NCBI GenBank assembly: GCA_905479975.1
Contig: CAJQOS010000115.1
Span: forward strand, 1 to 32,551
Direction of reading: 5' to 3'
DNA length: 32,551 nucleotides
DNA from: an uncultured Puniceicoccaceae bacterium
Lineage (GTDB): Bacteria > Verrucomicrobiota > Verrucomicrobiia > Opitutales > Coraliomargaritaceae
The notes under the pieces were generated by a model. That model ran no database searches, was not told the origin of the DNA, and worked only from the letters and a program-made list of their open reading frames with translations. Made by a program: the position numbers and the translations under genes. Positions 8,475-18,140 of the stretch are shown here, one piece after another (position 1 is the first letter of the stretch; each line of letters begins with the position of its first letter).

Positions 8475-9194
8475 TCATAAGCCTAATTGAATTGCAGTGC
8501 CGCATCCTAGTAAAACGAGGCCAACCAATAGGTGCGCGTAACGCCCCAACGCTGGAAGCTTGAAGGTGTCCAGTCCTTTGCTGAGAATCCAGACGGTTGC
8601 TAGCATTGTTAACACCGTTGCCAGCCCGAACAGAGTGACTACGCCAATGGCGAGGCCTAGGTGTTCACCTAAAGCGGGAAATAATAGTAGTGGGATCAAT
8701 GCTTCGCAGGGGCCAAATACGAAAATAACAAAAAGACTCCAAATGGTAATACTTCGAGCTCCATCTGTTTGCGCATGCATGTGCGCGTGTGTGCCCACAT
8801 GGCTATGCGGGTGCTCGTGGACGGTGCCATCGTCATGCGTGTGGACATGCATGTGCGCTGTTTGCATGTTGATATGGCGAATCGCCCAGATCAGGTAGAA
8901 TAAGCCGAACAGAATTAGCAAGCAGGCTGCCAGCTCGCCCCGAGTCGATTCAAAGGCCTCCAAACTTCCTAGGGACCAACCAGCCAGAGCACCGATGAAC
9001 CCGAGCAATAGCGACGCCCCGACATGCCCCAGTCCGCAGAGTGCCACGACACAAAGCGTCTTCTTTAGTTGCCACTTCCTAGCCTTGCCTAGCGCAACGA
9101 AGGGCAAGTAGTGGTCGGGCCCCAACAAGGTATGCACCACGCCGATTAAAGCTGAAGATGACAGTAAAACAAGTGTGCCGGAGTTCGCATCCAT
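8475..9194 (-). CDS. Metal or sulfite permease-like protein with a His-rich loop (UreH/TauE/NicO-like)
   Basis: The 239-aa product has about six membrane segments. Helix 1 carries VVHTLLGPDHYLPF, with His21, Asp27 and His28 resembling the H-x-x-x-x-DH type signature of nickel/cobalt permeases; GLGHVGASL follows in helix 2. Between helices 3 and 4, residues 107-140 hold 12 histidines, a cytoplasmic or periplasmic metal-binding loop. The overall look is that of UreH-type proteins often called TauE/SafE-like, with NicO/RcnA features. ATG 9194 is 7 bp after the aldo/keto reductase stop; the longer upstream frame overlaps that gene and lacks a membrane character. A Ni2+, Co2+ or Zn2+ transport role is inferred. 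As the last gene of the redox cluster it may supply or remove a metal. Confidence 0.75.
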   Translation of the reverse strand: MDANSGTLVLLSSSALIGVVHTLLGPDHYLPFVALGKARKWQLKKTLCVVALCGLGHVGASLLLGFIGALAGWSLGSLEAFESTRGELAACLLILFGLFYLIWAIRHINMQTAHMHVHTHDDGTVHEHPHSHVGTHAHMHAQTDGARSITIWSLFVIFVFGPCEALIPLLLFPALGEHLGLAIGVVTLFGLATVLTMLATVWILSKGLDTFKLPALGRYAHLLVGLVLLGCGTAIQLGL

Positions 9195-9201
9195 TCTCGG
9201 A

Positions 9202-10410
9202 TCAAGCAAAATACTGCTCGGCACGTTTGGCGATTTCAGCGTAGTCGACCTTGAACTGACAGTCTTCGCGGATGGCTGCAAGATCCACGCCGACCGTCTC
9301 ACGGCTGGGTGTATCTAGATCGCGAAACAGCTTATAGGCTTCGCCATCGCCGTCCTGCTCATAGTAAGTGACATAGCGGGAAATATCCTGAAAGGCATAC
9401 TCAGTCTTATGTGCCCAGCGCTCACAGCCACTACAGCCCGGGCACATGGGCACCGGCATCACGGTCGCGACTTGTTGAAGCGCCTCACGTTGCTCGCTTG
9501 GAAGGTCCTGCTTGAAGTTGGTTGCTGCCATAGCATTTTCTTCGAGCTGGTTCACATTCTCCATCGCGGAGCATATGGATGCAATACGATGATCACTCCA
9601 TACGGCGTGTAGTAAGGCCTGGTGGGTCGTCAGTCCGACTTCATCGATTTTCGGGTTCTTCTTGGGCGCTTTGGCGAAGGGCTTCATTTCCTTCATCGAG
9701 ATCAGGCCAATGCCTTTGTTGTGGCAGGCATCGAGCGCACGGTCGAAGGCTCCATCCTTTTCGTGAAACGGACTATATTTAAGCATGATCGCATCGACAA
9801 ACCCGCCGCGCGCTGCTGAGTTCAGGCAATCGACTAGGAGCTTATCGTGGCAGGAAAAACCACACATTTTCGCTTTCCCTGCTTTTTTGATTTTTTCAAA
9901 GACTTCTCGAACCTCGTCCATTTCAGGCCAGTTGACCGCGTCTTTGCCATAAGACTTGGGGCCCAAGCCATGGATAAAGAACAGGTCAAGGTAGTCGGTG
10001 CCACATGCTTTCAGGCGATTGTCAATTTGCTCAAGTAACTGTTTGGGCCCCTTCTTGGGGTGGTCCTTACTTACGAGAAATAGCTCTTTACGGCGTTCGG
10101 GGTAGCGTTTGAGCCACTTGGCGATGTTGCGCTCCGACTCGCCTTTGATGTAGCAGTCCGCTGTGTCGAAATAACGGATACCCATGCTCCACGCGACATC
10201 TAGATACTGCGGGCTGTGCGCGCTCATCATGCCGCCCAGGTTTAGCATGGTGACCTCTGGTCCGTTCTTGCCGAGCTTGCGTTTCGGAAGTGCTGGTTTG
10301 CCTGCAGCAGGGGCGGCAGATGCCTTCCCCGATAGAGCCGCCACAGCTGTCGGTAGCACGACAGATGCTTTGATGAAATTGCGGCGGGATGTTTTGGGTT
10401 CGTTTTTCAT
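9202..10410 (-). CDS. Tat-exported aldo/keto reductase with C-terminal Cys motif
   Basis: The 402-aa protein starts with a twin-arginine signal (SRRNFIK at 8-14, then a hydrophobic stretch ending in ASA near 30-32). The mature part is an aldo/keto reductase: GIRYFDTADCY gives Asp82 and Tyr87, VSKDHP gives Lys115, and LFFIHGLGP gives His147, the complete catalytic tetrad. Near the C-terminus is CPGCSGC, a compact three-Cys motif in the place where related proteins carry a ferredoxin-like cluster; the usual fourth Cys-Pro is not evident. Export makes NADPH use unlikely unless the cofactor is loaded before Tat export. An oxidoreductase fed by the neighbouring ferredoxin protein is an alternative. 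It has a strong ribosome site and sits 66 bp after the zinc-ribbon gene. Confidence 0.88.
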   Translation of the reverse strand: MKNEPKTSRRNFIKASVVLPTAVAALSGKASAAPAAGKPALPKRKLGKNGPEVTMLNLGGMMSAHSPQYLDVAWSMGIRYFDTADCYIKGESERNIAKWLKRYPERRKELFLVSKDHPKKGPKQLLEQIDNRLKACGTDYLDLFFIHGLGPKSYGKDAVNWPEMDEVREVFEKIKKAGKAKMCGFSCHDKLLVDCLNSAARGGFVDAIMLKYSPFHEKDGAFDRALDACHNKGIGLISMKEMKPFAKAPKKNPKIDEVGLTTHQALLHAVWSDHRIASICSAMENVNQLEENAMAATNFKQDLPSEQREALQQVATVMPVPMCPGCSGCERWAHKTEYAFQDISRYVTYYEQDGDGEAYKLFRDLDTPSRETVGVDLAAIREDCQFKVDYAEIAKRAEQYFA

Positions 10411-10417
10411 AGTGCGG

Positions 10418-10425
10418 TCCTCCTT
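10418..10425 (-). promoter_or_regulatory. Strong Shine-Dalgarno of the aldo/keto reductase gene
   Basis: On the minus strand the bases read AAGGAGGA, 7 nt before ATG 10410. This near-perfect anti-16S match is the clearest ribosome site in the redox cluster and fixes the start, which also places the twin-arginine motif at residue 9. The gene therefore seems to be translated independently of its upstream neighbours. Confidence 0.8.
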
Positions 10426-10476
10426 GATTGGTGACGGTGAGAGATTTTCATCGCCGGTTCTGGGCGGGGAAGGGGG

Positions 10477-10704
10477 CTATTCGATTATTTGTTTTTCTAA
10501 CTTGGTGACGATGCGTTCGAGTGACTGAATACGCTTGGCCATGCGAATGAGCACCTTGCGTTGTGGGGCGCTCAGTGCGTTACATAGTTCGCAGACATGG
10601 CGCGTGGCGGAGCTGCCTACTGCGGGGTAGGTATAGGTCGCCGCACAAATGGTGCAGGTCTTTTCGCGGGTCGCGGGTTGTGGTTTGAGTTTTTTCGCGG
10701 GCAT
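10477..10704 (-). CDS. Small zinc-ribbon/coiled-coil protein of unknown function
   Basis: The 75-aa product has two Cys pairs, CTIC (Cys17, Cys20) and CELC (Cys38, Cys41), which form a likely zinc ribbon. A basic amphipathic helix (about 48-75, QRKVLIRMAKRIQSLERIV) follows and could be a coiled coil. No named family is recognised. ATG 10704 lies 4 bp after the ferredoxin gene stop; a longer frame to 10797 would overlap that gene without reason. There is no clear ribosome site, so translation is probably coupled to the gene before. Its conserved position between two iron-sulfur or redox genes would suggest a maturation or assembly helper, but this is inference. Confidence 0.65.
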   Translation of the reverse strand: MPAKKLKPQPATREKTCTICAATYTYPAVGSSATRHVCELCNALSAPQRKVLIRMAKRIQSLERIVTKLEKQIIE

Positions 10705-10708
10705 GAGC

Positions 10709-12441
<1,733 letters not shown>

Positions 12442-12445
<4 letters not shown>

Positions 12446-13449
12446 GCTTCCACCTCTTTCAATTTCAGGTCCTTCCAATTCATATTACCGAGACCACGCG
12501 CATGCGCCTTGTGCAGGTATTCGAGTTTTTCAACATCGCGCCCGAGCAGGTTCGTAAAACCGTAACTATCGACTGCAACCATATCTGTGCCAGCGACCAC
12601 CGTGTTGACTGGCTTCACATCCGAAAGGCGTCCGCCCGTTGGGCCGTTGCTAACGAGCACGTCCATCCCGTCCAAAATGACGAGGGTCGGCTCGATCATC
12701 AGCGCGAAATCGGAAATAATACTGTGTATGTGTTGGTGGAACTGGTTGCGGCGCCCACCGAGCAGGCCATACCAGTTTTTCATTGTCATCGAGGCGTGGC
12801 AGAGGTTGTGGTCTTTGCAAGGGGATAGGCCGATCACTTTGTTCGCCTGTTGGAAAGGGCGATTGAAAAACGGCCAATGGCGCAGGATCTCGCCATCCAT
12901 CTCGATTGTCGCAAAGGCTCGTTGCTCTGGGTAGAGCAACTTTAAGTTGAGCTCATCAGCCACCGCTTCGAGACCGCTCTTGAGGAAACAACTCGCGGGG
13001 CTGTTAATCGGATTGTCAGCGACAAAGACTTCTTTCGCGCCTGCCTCAAAACAAAGTTGAGCCGTCGTCCGCAAGGCATCCGGATGTGTCGTGGCACACA
13101 GCGCAGGGGGACGATCAAAAGCGATGTTCGGCTTTATCATCACCACGTCGCCATGCTTGATAAAGCGCTCCATCCCGCCGAGCTGATCGACGGCAGCCCG
13201 AATTGCTGTCGAGCGATTCAGAGAATGCGCAACCGAAAGATCTGGTAAAAACTTGGCAACGTCCGGGCGAAAACTCGGCAATTGAATGCCCGCCTTGTCC
13301 TCAAAGCCAGGGACCACGTGCTCCCGGCGCCAGAGGGCGGCCGCGGCTCCGAGCGAACCTAGACTGACGAAACCAGTGAGCAGCGCCTGTTGCACAAAGT
13401 CACGGCGGCTCATCTCTTTCGGGTCTAATTCGATCTCAGGCTTGCTCAT
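12442..13449 (-). CDS. Tat-exported DUF362 domain protein
   Basis: The 335-aa product carries a twin-arginine signal (MSRRDFVQQ at 13-21, then a hydrophobic stretch to about 40). The DUF362 domain follows, with [64 protein letters not shown] and the C-terminal [15 protein letters not shown]362 proteins are often fused to or encoded beside ferredoxins. Their activity is poorly known. No ferredoxin Cys pattern is present in this protein; the adjacent polyferredoxin probably supplies it. It follows the DUF6599-like gene by 1 bp and overlaps the next gene by 4 bp, so the three are coupled. GAGGAGGAG lies about 8 nt before its start. Confidence 0.9.
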
Positions 13450-13450
13450 C

Positions 13451-14599
13451 TTAATATCTCTCCTCCTCGTAGGCGTCTTCGGGCACTGCTTCGATGATCG
13501 GTGCTACGACTGCCTTGCCCGCTGGAAAGTGGTCGCTGATCGCGTGTCTCATGAACTGCTTTGCGTTCTCTAAATTCGCGGCATTGACGATGCCAGAGAT
13601 GAGGCCGTTTTGTTGAGCAACCACGGTATATTCGCCAAAATTCTCTGCTTCGAACACCGTCGCGCCGTCACTCTCGTAGGGAGGCTGCACCTCACCAAAC
13701 TTGGCATTGAAATCCAACAGCGCTTGCCAAACCTGCTGAGCCTGCGCGTTGTCCGCTGCCTGCATGGCAAAATAGTTTAATTGTTCGCCGTCAAACTGGT
13801 AGCGAGCCTGGAAGACATTTTTCAATAACTCCTGGCCATAGGCATTTTGAGCAACGAAGGCAACGGACCCCGGAACTTGTCCGTAGCTTGGTAGACGCAT
13901 GCGCGCCTCCATGCCAGAATCATCGGCCGGCAAGCGTTCCGCCAAGTAGCTGGCATAGCGCTCCGCCACATCCATAACGTCCGCCTCAGGCGACGAAGCA
14001 ATGATTTGCACATAGGCGCGCCCAGTGCGGAAGAAGTAACCCATCTCGCTGCGGTAACCATCAGAGGCGAAATTCACCACCTCCGCCGTGGGGTCACGCT
14101 CCAAGGAAAAGATACCGAATGCGCTTAGCGGCTTATCCATCCAGAAGATAAACACATCCAGAAATTGCCCGCTTTGCTGGGGGAGGCTGAAGCTGCGCGT
14201 TGTCAGTTCTTGGAAGCTGAATTCCTGATAAGCGGGCGCACGACCGTTGATTTTCTCGAAAAGCGTGTCCGGATTATAAAGTTCCGTCGGCCCCATCGCT
14301 TTCAGTGGCAAGCCGAACTCGGGCAAAACCCGACCGAGACCGGCCGACTGCGCCGCAGTGGCAGTCGTAGCAGAGGCAGGTGCTTCACGCAAAGTCGCTG
14401 CCACTCCAGTGACTGCTTCACGCGTCGATTCCAGCGCAGAGATATCCACTTCAAAGATGCCGGGATCGTAGTGGACTCCCCTATAGTGGACTGCTCCAGC
14501 GATGCCTAGCAGTAGTAACAAAATAGCCCCGCCGACGCACTTTTCGGTGGCCGGTATATCAGTGCGCACAAAACGCTTTGTTCGAGGAGGGGCACCCAT
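13451..14599 (-). CDS. DUF6599-like membrane-anchored protein
   Basis: The 382-aa protein has one N-terminal membrane anchor at about 22-41 (VGGAILLLLLGIAGAVHY) after a basic tail, then a periplasmic domain. Landmarks are ELYNPDTLFEKINGRAPAYQ, LDVFIFWMDKPLSAFGIFS and GYFFRTGRAYVQIIASSPE. This pattern (NG-x-A-x-x-Y, then AFG-(I/V)-(F/Y)-S) is that of DUF6599 proteins, which I recall beside DUF362 and ferredoxin genes in Planctomycetes and Verrucomicrobia; I could not verify this here. It is the first gene of the cluster. The 143 bp before it contain a TATGAT hexamer on the minus strand that might be a -10 element, without a good -35. Confidence 0.7.
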   Translation of the reverse strand: MGAPPRTKRFVRTDIPATEKCVGGAILLLLLGIAGAVHYRGVHYDPGIFEVDISALESTREAVTGVAATLREAPASATTATAAQSAGLGRVLPEFGLPLKAMGPTELYNPDTLFEKINGRAPAYQEFSFQELTTRSFSLPQQSGQFLDVFIFWMDKPLSAFGIFSLERDPTAEVVNFASDGYRSEMGYFFRTGRAYVQIIASSPEADVMDVAERYASYLAERLPADDSGMEARMRLPSYGQVPGSVAFVAQNAYGQELLKNVFQARYQFDGEQLNYFAMQAADNAQAQQVWQALLDFNAKFGEVQPPYESDGATVFEAENFGEYTVVAQQNGLISGIVNAANLENAKQFMRHAISDHFPAGKAVVAPIIEAVPEDAYEEERY

Positions 14600-14742
14600 A
14601 AACAGAATGAGTGAAAATAGCGGCTATCGCTTGGGGGGCAAGGACATAATGCCTGCTGATGGTATCATAAGCGTTAGCTCAGGCCTTCGCTGGCGTTCAA
14701 TTGCTTGATGATGAACGAGGGAATCTTTCCGTTGGTGCTAGC

Positions 14743-16041
14743 TTACTTAGTTTCGGCGTAGGCTTTGGAGACTTCTTCGCCGATGATGCGGATGCCAACT
14801 TCCACATCCTCTGCGGGCATGGTGAAGTTGATGCGGATGCACTCGTCGCGGTGCTTCCAATCGCTGTCGTCTTGACCGAAGAAGAAGTAACTGCCAGGGA
14901 CGACTAGGACGCCGCGGGCTTTGAGGCGCTCATACAGTTCACGGGAGGTGATGGGCATCCCTTCGAACCATGCCCAGAGAAAGAGTGCGCCTTCGCTGCG
15001 GTGGATGTGGTAATTGAGCGCGGGATCGAAATGTTGCTTTACCCATGCCTGCGCTTGCTCGGACTTTTTACGGTAGAACGGCTGCACCAAGTCGTTACTG
15101 AGGCTTAGGATTTCTCCGCTTTCTATCAGCGGCTGGGCGATGGCTTGCCCTGTGTTGGTATTGGCTAAGCCCATGATCGAGGTCATGGATGAGACGGCTT
15201 TGATGATTTCTGGCTTGGCGATGACGATGCCCGTGCGTGTGCCGGGTAGCCCGATTTTGGAGAGGCTGAGTGTGAGGATGATGTTCTCATTCCAAACCGG
15301 TGTGGCCTCGGTGAAGATCACATTGGGGAAGGGGGCACCATAGGCGTTGTCGATAATCAGCGGGATATTGTTGGCCTCTGCGAGTTCTGCGAGGTGGGCG
15401 ATTTCGTTGTCGGTTAAGACATTGCCAGTCGGGTTGGTGGGGCGGGAGACACAGATCGCGGCGATGTCGTCGGTCACTTCCAAGTTGTCGAAATCGACGC
15501 GGTATTTGAACTCGTGCTCACCTGTGTGCTCGATGCGTGGCCTTACGCTGCGAAACAGTGAACCACCGACGGATTGATCCGCGTAACCAATGTATTCGGG
15601 CACCAGCGGCAGGAGGATCTTCTTTTGTTGTCCGTCTGCAAAGCGTCCGCCCAGTGCATTGAATAAACAGAAGAAAGCGCTTTGGCCGCCCATGGTGATG
15701 GCGACGTTGTCGGCGCTCAGATCCCAGCCGAACGTTTCACGGAAGAGGTCGGCGATGGCTTGGCGAAAGCCAGTGCGGCCAGCGGGTGGTTCGTAGTTGC
15801 CGAGCATGTGCTCTAGCTCGCCGGGTGTGGCGGTGATTTCTTCGATGCGTTTGCGCCAGAGGGCGTCCATCTCCGGGATGTGTGCCGGTTGGCCGCCGCC
15901 GAGCATGTGCACCTTATCGCCGCCGGCTGCGAGTGCGTGCCCAAGGTCATCCATGAGTTCGCCGATGCCGCTGCCTGTGCAGAGGCGCTGTCCGAATTCG
16001 GACCATTCCGGTTGAGTGGAGGCGTTGTCTTGATTGGGCAT
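14743..16041 (-). CDS. avtA: Valine-pyruvate aminotransferase (AvtA)
   Basis: The 432-aa pyridoxal-phosphate enzyme follows E. coli AvtA over its whole length. Shared blocks include HMLGGGQPAHIPEM (45-58), TMGGQSAFFCLFN, PLVPEYIGYADQ, CVSRPTNPTGNVLTD, IDNAYGAPFPN (Asp231, Tyr234 for cofactor binding) and LSLSKIGLPGTRTG with the Schiff-base Lys262. The C-terminal EGALFLWAWF and RGVLVVPGSYFF also match. The reaction interconverts L-valine and pyruvate with 2-oxoisovalerate and alanine. The gene is single, on the minus strand, divergent from the lipoprotein gene at 16175. Their 133-bp spacer must hold both promoters. Confidence 0.95.
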   Translation of the reverse strand: MPNQDNASTQPEWSEFGQRLCTGSGIGELMDDLGHALAAGGDKVHMLGGGQPAHIPEMDALWRKRIEEITATPGELEHMLGNYEPPAGRTGFRQAIADLFRETFGWDLSADNVAITMGGQSAFFCLFNALGGRFADGQQKKILLPLVPEYIGYADQSVGGSLFRSVRPRIEHTGEHEFKYRVDFDNLEVTDDIAAICVSRPTNPTGNVLTDNEIAHLAELAEANNIPLIIDNAYGAPFPNVIFTEATPVWNENIILTLSLSKIGLPGTRTGIVIAKPEIIKAVSSMTSIMGLANTNTGQAIAQPLIESGEILSLSNDLVQPFYRKKSEQAQAWVKQHFDPALNYHIHRSEGALFLWAWFEGMPITSRELYERLKARGVLVVPGSYFFFGQDDSDWKHRDECIRINFTMPAEDVEVGIRIIGEEVSKAYAETK

Positions 16042-16174
16042 GTGTGCAGTGTGTTTTGCTCTTATTCTGGATTAAAAACTAAGTTAGCCGTGCCTGTTTC
16101 GGCCGTCAATTAGATGCTGACGGGTATATCCGCTGAATTGACAGCTGTCTGTCGTCTTCACATTGTAAGTTTCA

Positions 16175-16474
16175 ATGCCCCGATTCTTTGTGATATTTCT
16201 TCTGTCCGCGGTCTTGTTGTTTTCGGCGTGTTCGGTCGTGAAGGCTCCGATTGATCTGGCGACGACTACGATTTCAACCACAGGCAAAGTCGCCTGCGCT
16301 GCGTGTGATGCGACCGGCGCGGTGGCTTCAGCGGTCGGTAGCACGGCGAGTGGCGTGGCTAGTGTGACTCGCTCTGTGGCAGATGTGGCAACGAGCCCTG
16401 CGGTGCAGGAAGTGGCCTTAGAGTCACAAGGGCACACGGCGAAGGAAATCGCTAAAGGTGTGGCGCGGCGTTAG
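16175..16474 (+). CDS. Small Ala/Ser/Val-rich lipoprotein
   Basis: The 99-aa product has a lipoprotein signal (MPRFFVIFLLSAVLLFSAC, lipobox FSAC with Cys19). The mature part is low in complexity, rich in Ala, Ser, Thr and Val (TGAVASAVGSTASGVASVT), and helical in character. It ends in basic residues. No domain is recognised. Similar short lipoproteins are common in this bacterial group and are of unknown role; the alternating small residues could form an amphipathic helix at the outer membrane. It lies 14 bp before the TRIC-family gene on the same strand, so the two are probably cotranscribed. Confidence 0.75.
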   Translation: MPRFFVIFLLSAVLLFSACSVVKAPIDLATTTISTTGKVACAACDATGAVASAVGSTASGVASVTRSVADVATSPAVQEVALESQGHTAKEIAKGVARR

Positions 16475-16488
16475 TCGTTTGATTAATC

Positions 16489-17127
16489 ATGAATTACGAC
16501 TCGCTCATTTATTGGATCGGTATGATCGGCATCGCGGCGTTTGCGGTGACGGGCGTGCTGGCAGTTTTACCTAAGGGGGTGGACCTGTTTGGAGCAACCG
16601 TGATTGGTATGTTGACGGCCTTGGGCGGTGGCACTTTACGAGATCTGGTCTTGGGGGTGCCGGTGTTTTGGTCGATCGATTCGCTGTATATTTGGGTGGC
16701 GCTTGTGGCGAGCGGGATCACGTTTTGGGCGAAGCATGTGTTATCGCGTGCTGATATTTTCCGACTGATGCTGTATTTGGATGGGCTGGGAGTGGCTCTC
16801 TTTTCGATACAGGCAGTGAGTAAGGTATGGGATTTGGATTACGGGCCACCGGTTACGCCAGTGGTGCTCGGAGTGGTGACTGGGATCGGCGGCGGCTTGA
16901 TTCGCGATGTGTTGTCGGGGCGGCCTAATTTGTTAATGACGTCGCACGAGTTGTATTTGACGCCCGTCACCTTGGGTTGCGTGCTGTATTCGGTTTCACT
17001 GCATTATCTTCCACAGTTTGAATCGGTGCCGGCCATCTTGAGTGTGGCGTTAATTTTCTGCTTCCGTGCGGCGGCCATTCGTTGGAACCTGGGTGTGCCG
17101 AAGTGCTTGGTGTCGGACGTGAAGTGA
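16489..17127 (+). CDS. TRIC cation channel family protein (UPF0126/YicG-like)
   Basis: The 212-aa protein has seven hydrophobic helices arranged as two related halves. Each half carries the hallmark glycine motif: TALGGGTLRDLVLG (about 43-56) and TGIGGGLIRDVLSG (about 129-142). This is the signature of the TRIC (UPF0126, YicG) family, trimeric cation channels in the inner membrane. E. coli YicG is of the same size. The short spacing to the lipoprotein gene suggests cotranscription. The downstream gene is convergent. Confidence 0.93.
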   Translation: MNYDSLIYWIGMIGIAAFAVTGVLAVLPKGVDLFGATVIGMLTALGGGTLRDLVLGVPVFWSIDSLYIWVALVASGITFWAKHVLSRADIFRLMLYLDGLGVALFSIQAVSKVWDLDYGPPVTPVVLGVVTGIGGGLIRDVLSGRPNLLMTSHELYLTPVTLGCVLYSVSLHYLPQFESVPAILSVALIFCFRAAAIRWNLGVPKCLVSDVK

Positions 17128-17141
17128 GGGGAAGCTGGGAA

Positions 17142-17168
17142 CGGCTGCTTGAGCTGCCGAAAATTTTT
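17142..17168 (+). terminator. Possible terminator after the TRIC gene
   Basis: CGGCTGC at 17142-17148 pairs with GCTGCCG at 17153-17159 with one T-T mismatch and a TTGA loop. AAAA and a T5 run (17164-17168) follow. It begins 14 bp past the stop codon. The stem is weakened by the mismatch, and the A run between stem and T run is not ideal. Confidence 0.4.
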
Positions 17169-17240
17169 GGTGTATTCTGCGGAGTCGCGGATGGTAACAT
17201 GAGGCAGCTAAAGCAGCCTATCCCAGTTAGACTTGAAACT

Positions 17241-18119
17241 CTATCGATCGGCGTGGGCGACGATCGATTCGGGCCACATAAGGAAGGAGCCTAGCCAGAA
17301 GCAAATGGCACCGATGAGCGTGAATGCGACTGAGATTTCGACGGTGTCGAAGCTGGGGGCGTGGTCGGGCACAAAGGCGAAGCAGGCGGAAATCATGAAA
17401 GCGATGCAGCCGAGCAAATTAATAAAGGTGACCCACCAGGATATTTGCGTGGGCTTAAGGGCCCAGTGGCGGTGGCAGGTTTCGATGAATGCCATATAGC
17501 CGGAAAGTAGGAAAAGAATGGAGCCAATGACGTTGGGCGTCCAAATGAGTAACAGCTCTGCTTCGCGGTTCAGATTCGAGAGCAAGGCGTCGAAGGTGTT
17601 GAAGTTGAACATCACGGTGCCGACGAATTGCAGTGCACAGCTGAGCCAACCGGCGTCCTTCGGTTGCCAGCCAAACCATTTGCGCTGTGTGGCGGAAGCT
17701 TCGGCTGTCCCTACGTTGGCGGCCTGATAGAGCTGCAAATAGGCGGCTGTGGTGAAGGGAATCGATGCTGCAAAGAAGAGCGCATTGACCTCGATTTCGC
17801 TCAAGCCCAATGCCTTGGGCCATACGGGCACAAGGCATAGCAGGCTGCCGAGTGTAAAGCCTGAGGCACCGATGATGAAGACTAAGCCAATCCACCAGTT
17901 CAAGACCTGTGGTTGCCACAGACTACGGGCCAATACCGAGGCAACTGGGTAACGTTGGCCGACTTGTGGGAGGTTCAGCCCTTTACGGTGGTGGCGCGAG
18001 TGCCAGACGCGCAAGGCACCGTCGAGGTGTCGATAGATACGGTGTGTGACAAAAGGCCAAGCACCCGCAGCTTTAATTAACTGGGGTGCTTGCTGTTTGG
18101 ATGGATTGACTTCGGGCAT
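17241..18119 (-). CDS. YrhK-like integral membrane protein
   Basis: The 292-aa product has about six to seven membrane segments. After a hydrophilic N-terminus (about 75 residues) come helices such as VLNWWIGLVFIIGASGFTLG, VNALFFAASIPFTTAAYLQL, NVIGSILFLLSGYMAFIE, WWVTFINLLGCIAFMISACF and VAFTLIGAICFWLGSFLMW. The N-x-x-G-S-x-x-F pattern with repeated Gly and Phe is what I associate with YrhK-type domains, found twice here. Function is unknown. The start is uncertain: ATG 18119, or TTG 18140, which directly abuts the glutamate decarboxylase stop. Either way it is the next gene of the gad transcript, so a role alongside acid or osmotic adaptation is plausible. Confidence 0.7.
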   Translation of the reverse strand: MPEVNPSKQQAPQLIKAAGAWPFVTHRIYRHLDGALRVWHSRHHRKGLNLPQVGQRYPVASVLARSLWQPQVLNWWIGLVFIIGASGFTLGSLLCLVPVWPKALGLSEIEVNALFFAASIPFTTAAYLQLYQAANVGTAEASATQRKWFGWQPKDAGWLSCALQFVGTVMFNFNTFDALLSNLNREAELLLIWTPNVIGSILFLLSGYMAFIETCHRHWALKPTQISWWVTFINLLGCIAFMISACFAFVPDHAPSFDTVEISVAFTLIGAICFWLGSFLMWPESIVAHADR

Positions 18120-18140
18120 ATCGCGTGAGCGATGCTTCAA

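Noticed and set aside
14600..14742. TATGAT as a promoter for the redox cluster
   Set aside because: No acceptable -35 hexamer at 16-18 bp spacing; noted in the gene entry but not annotated.
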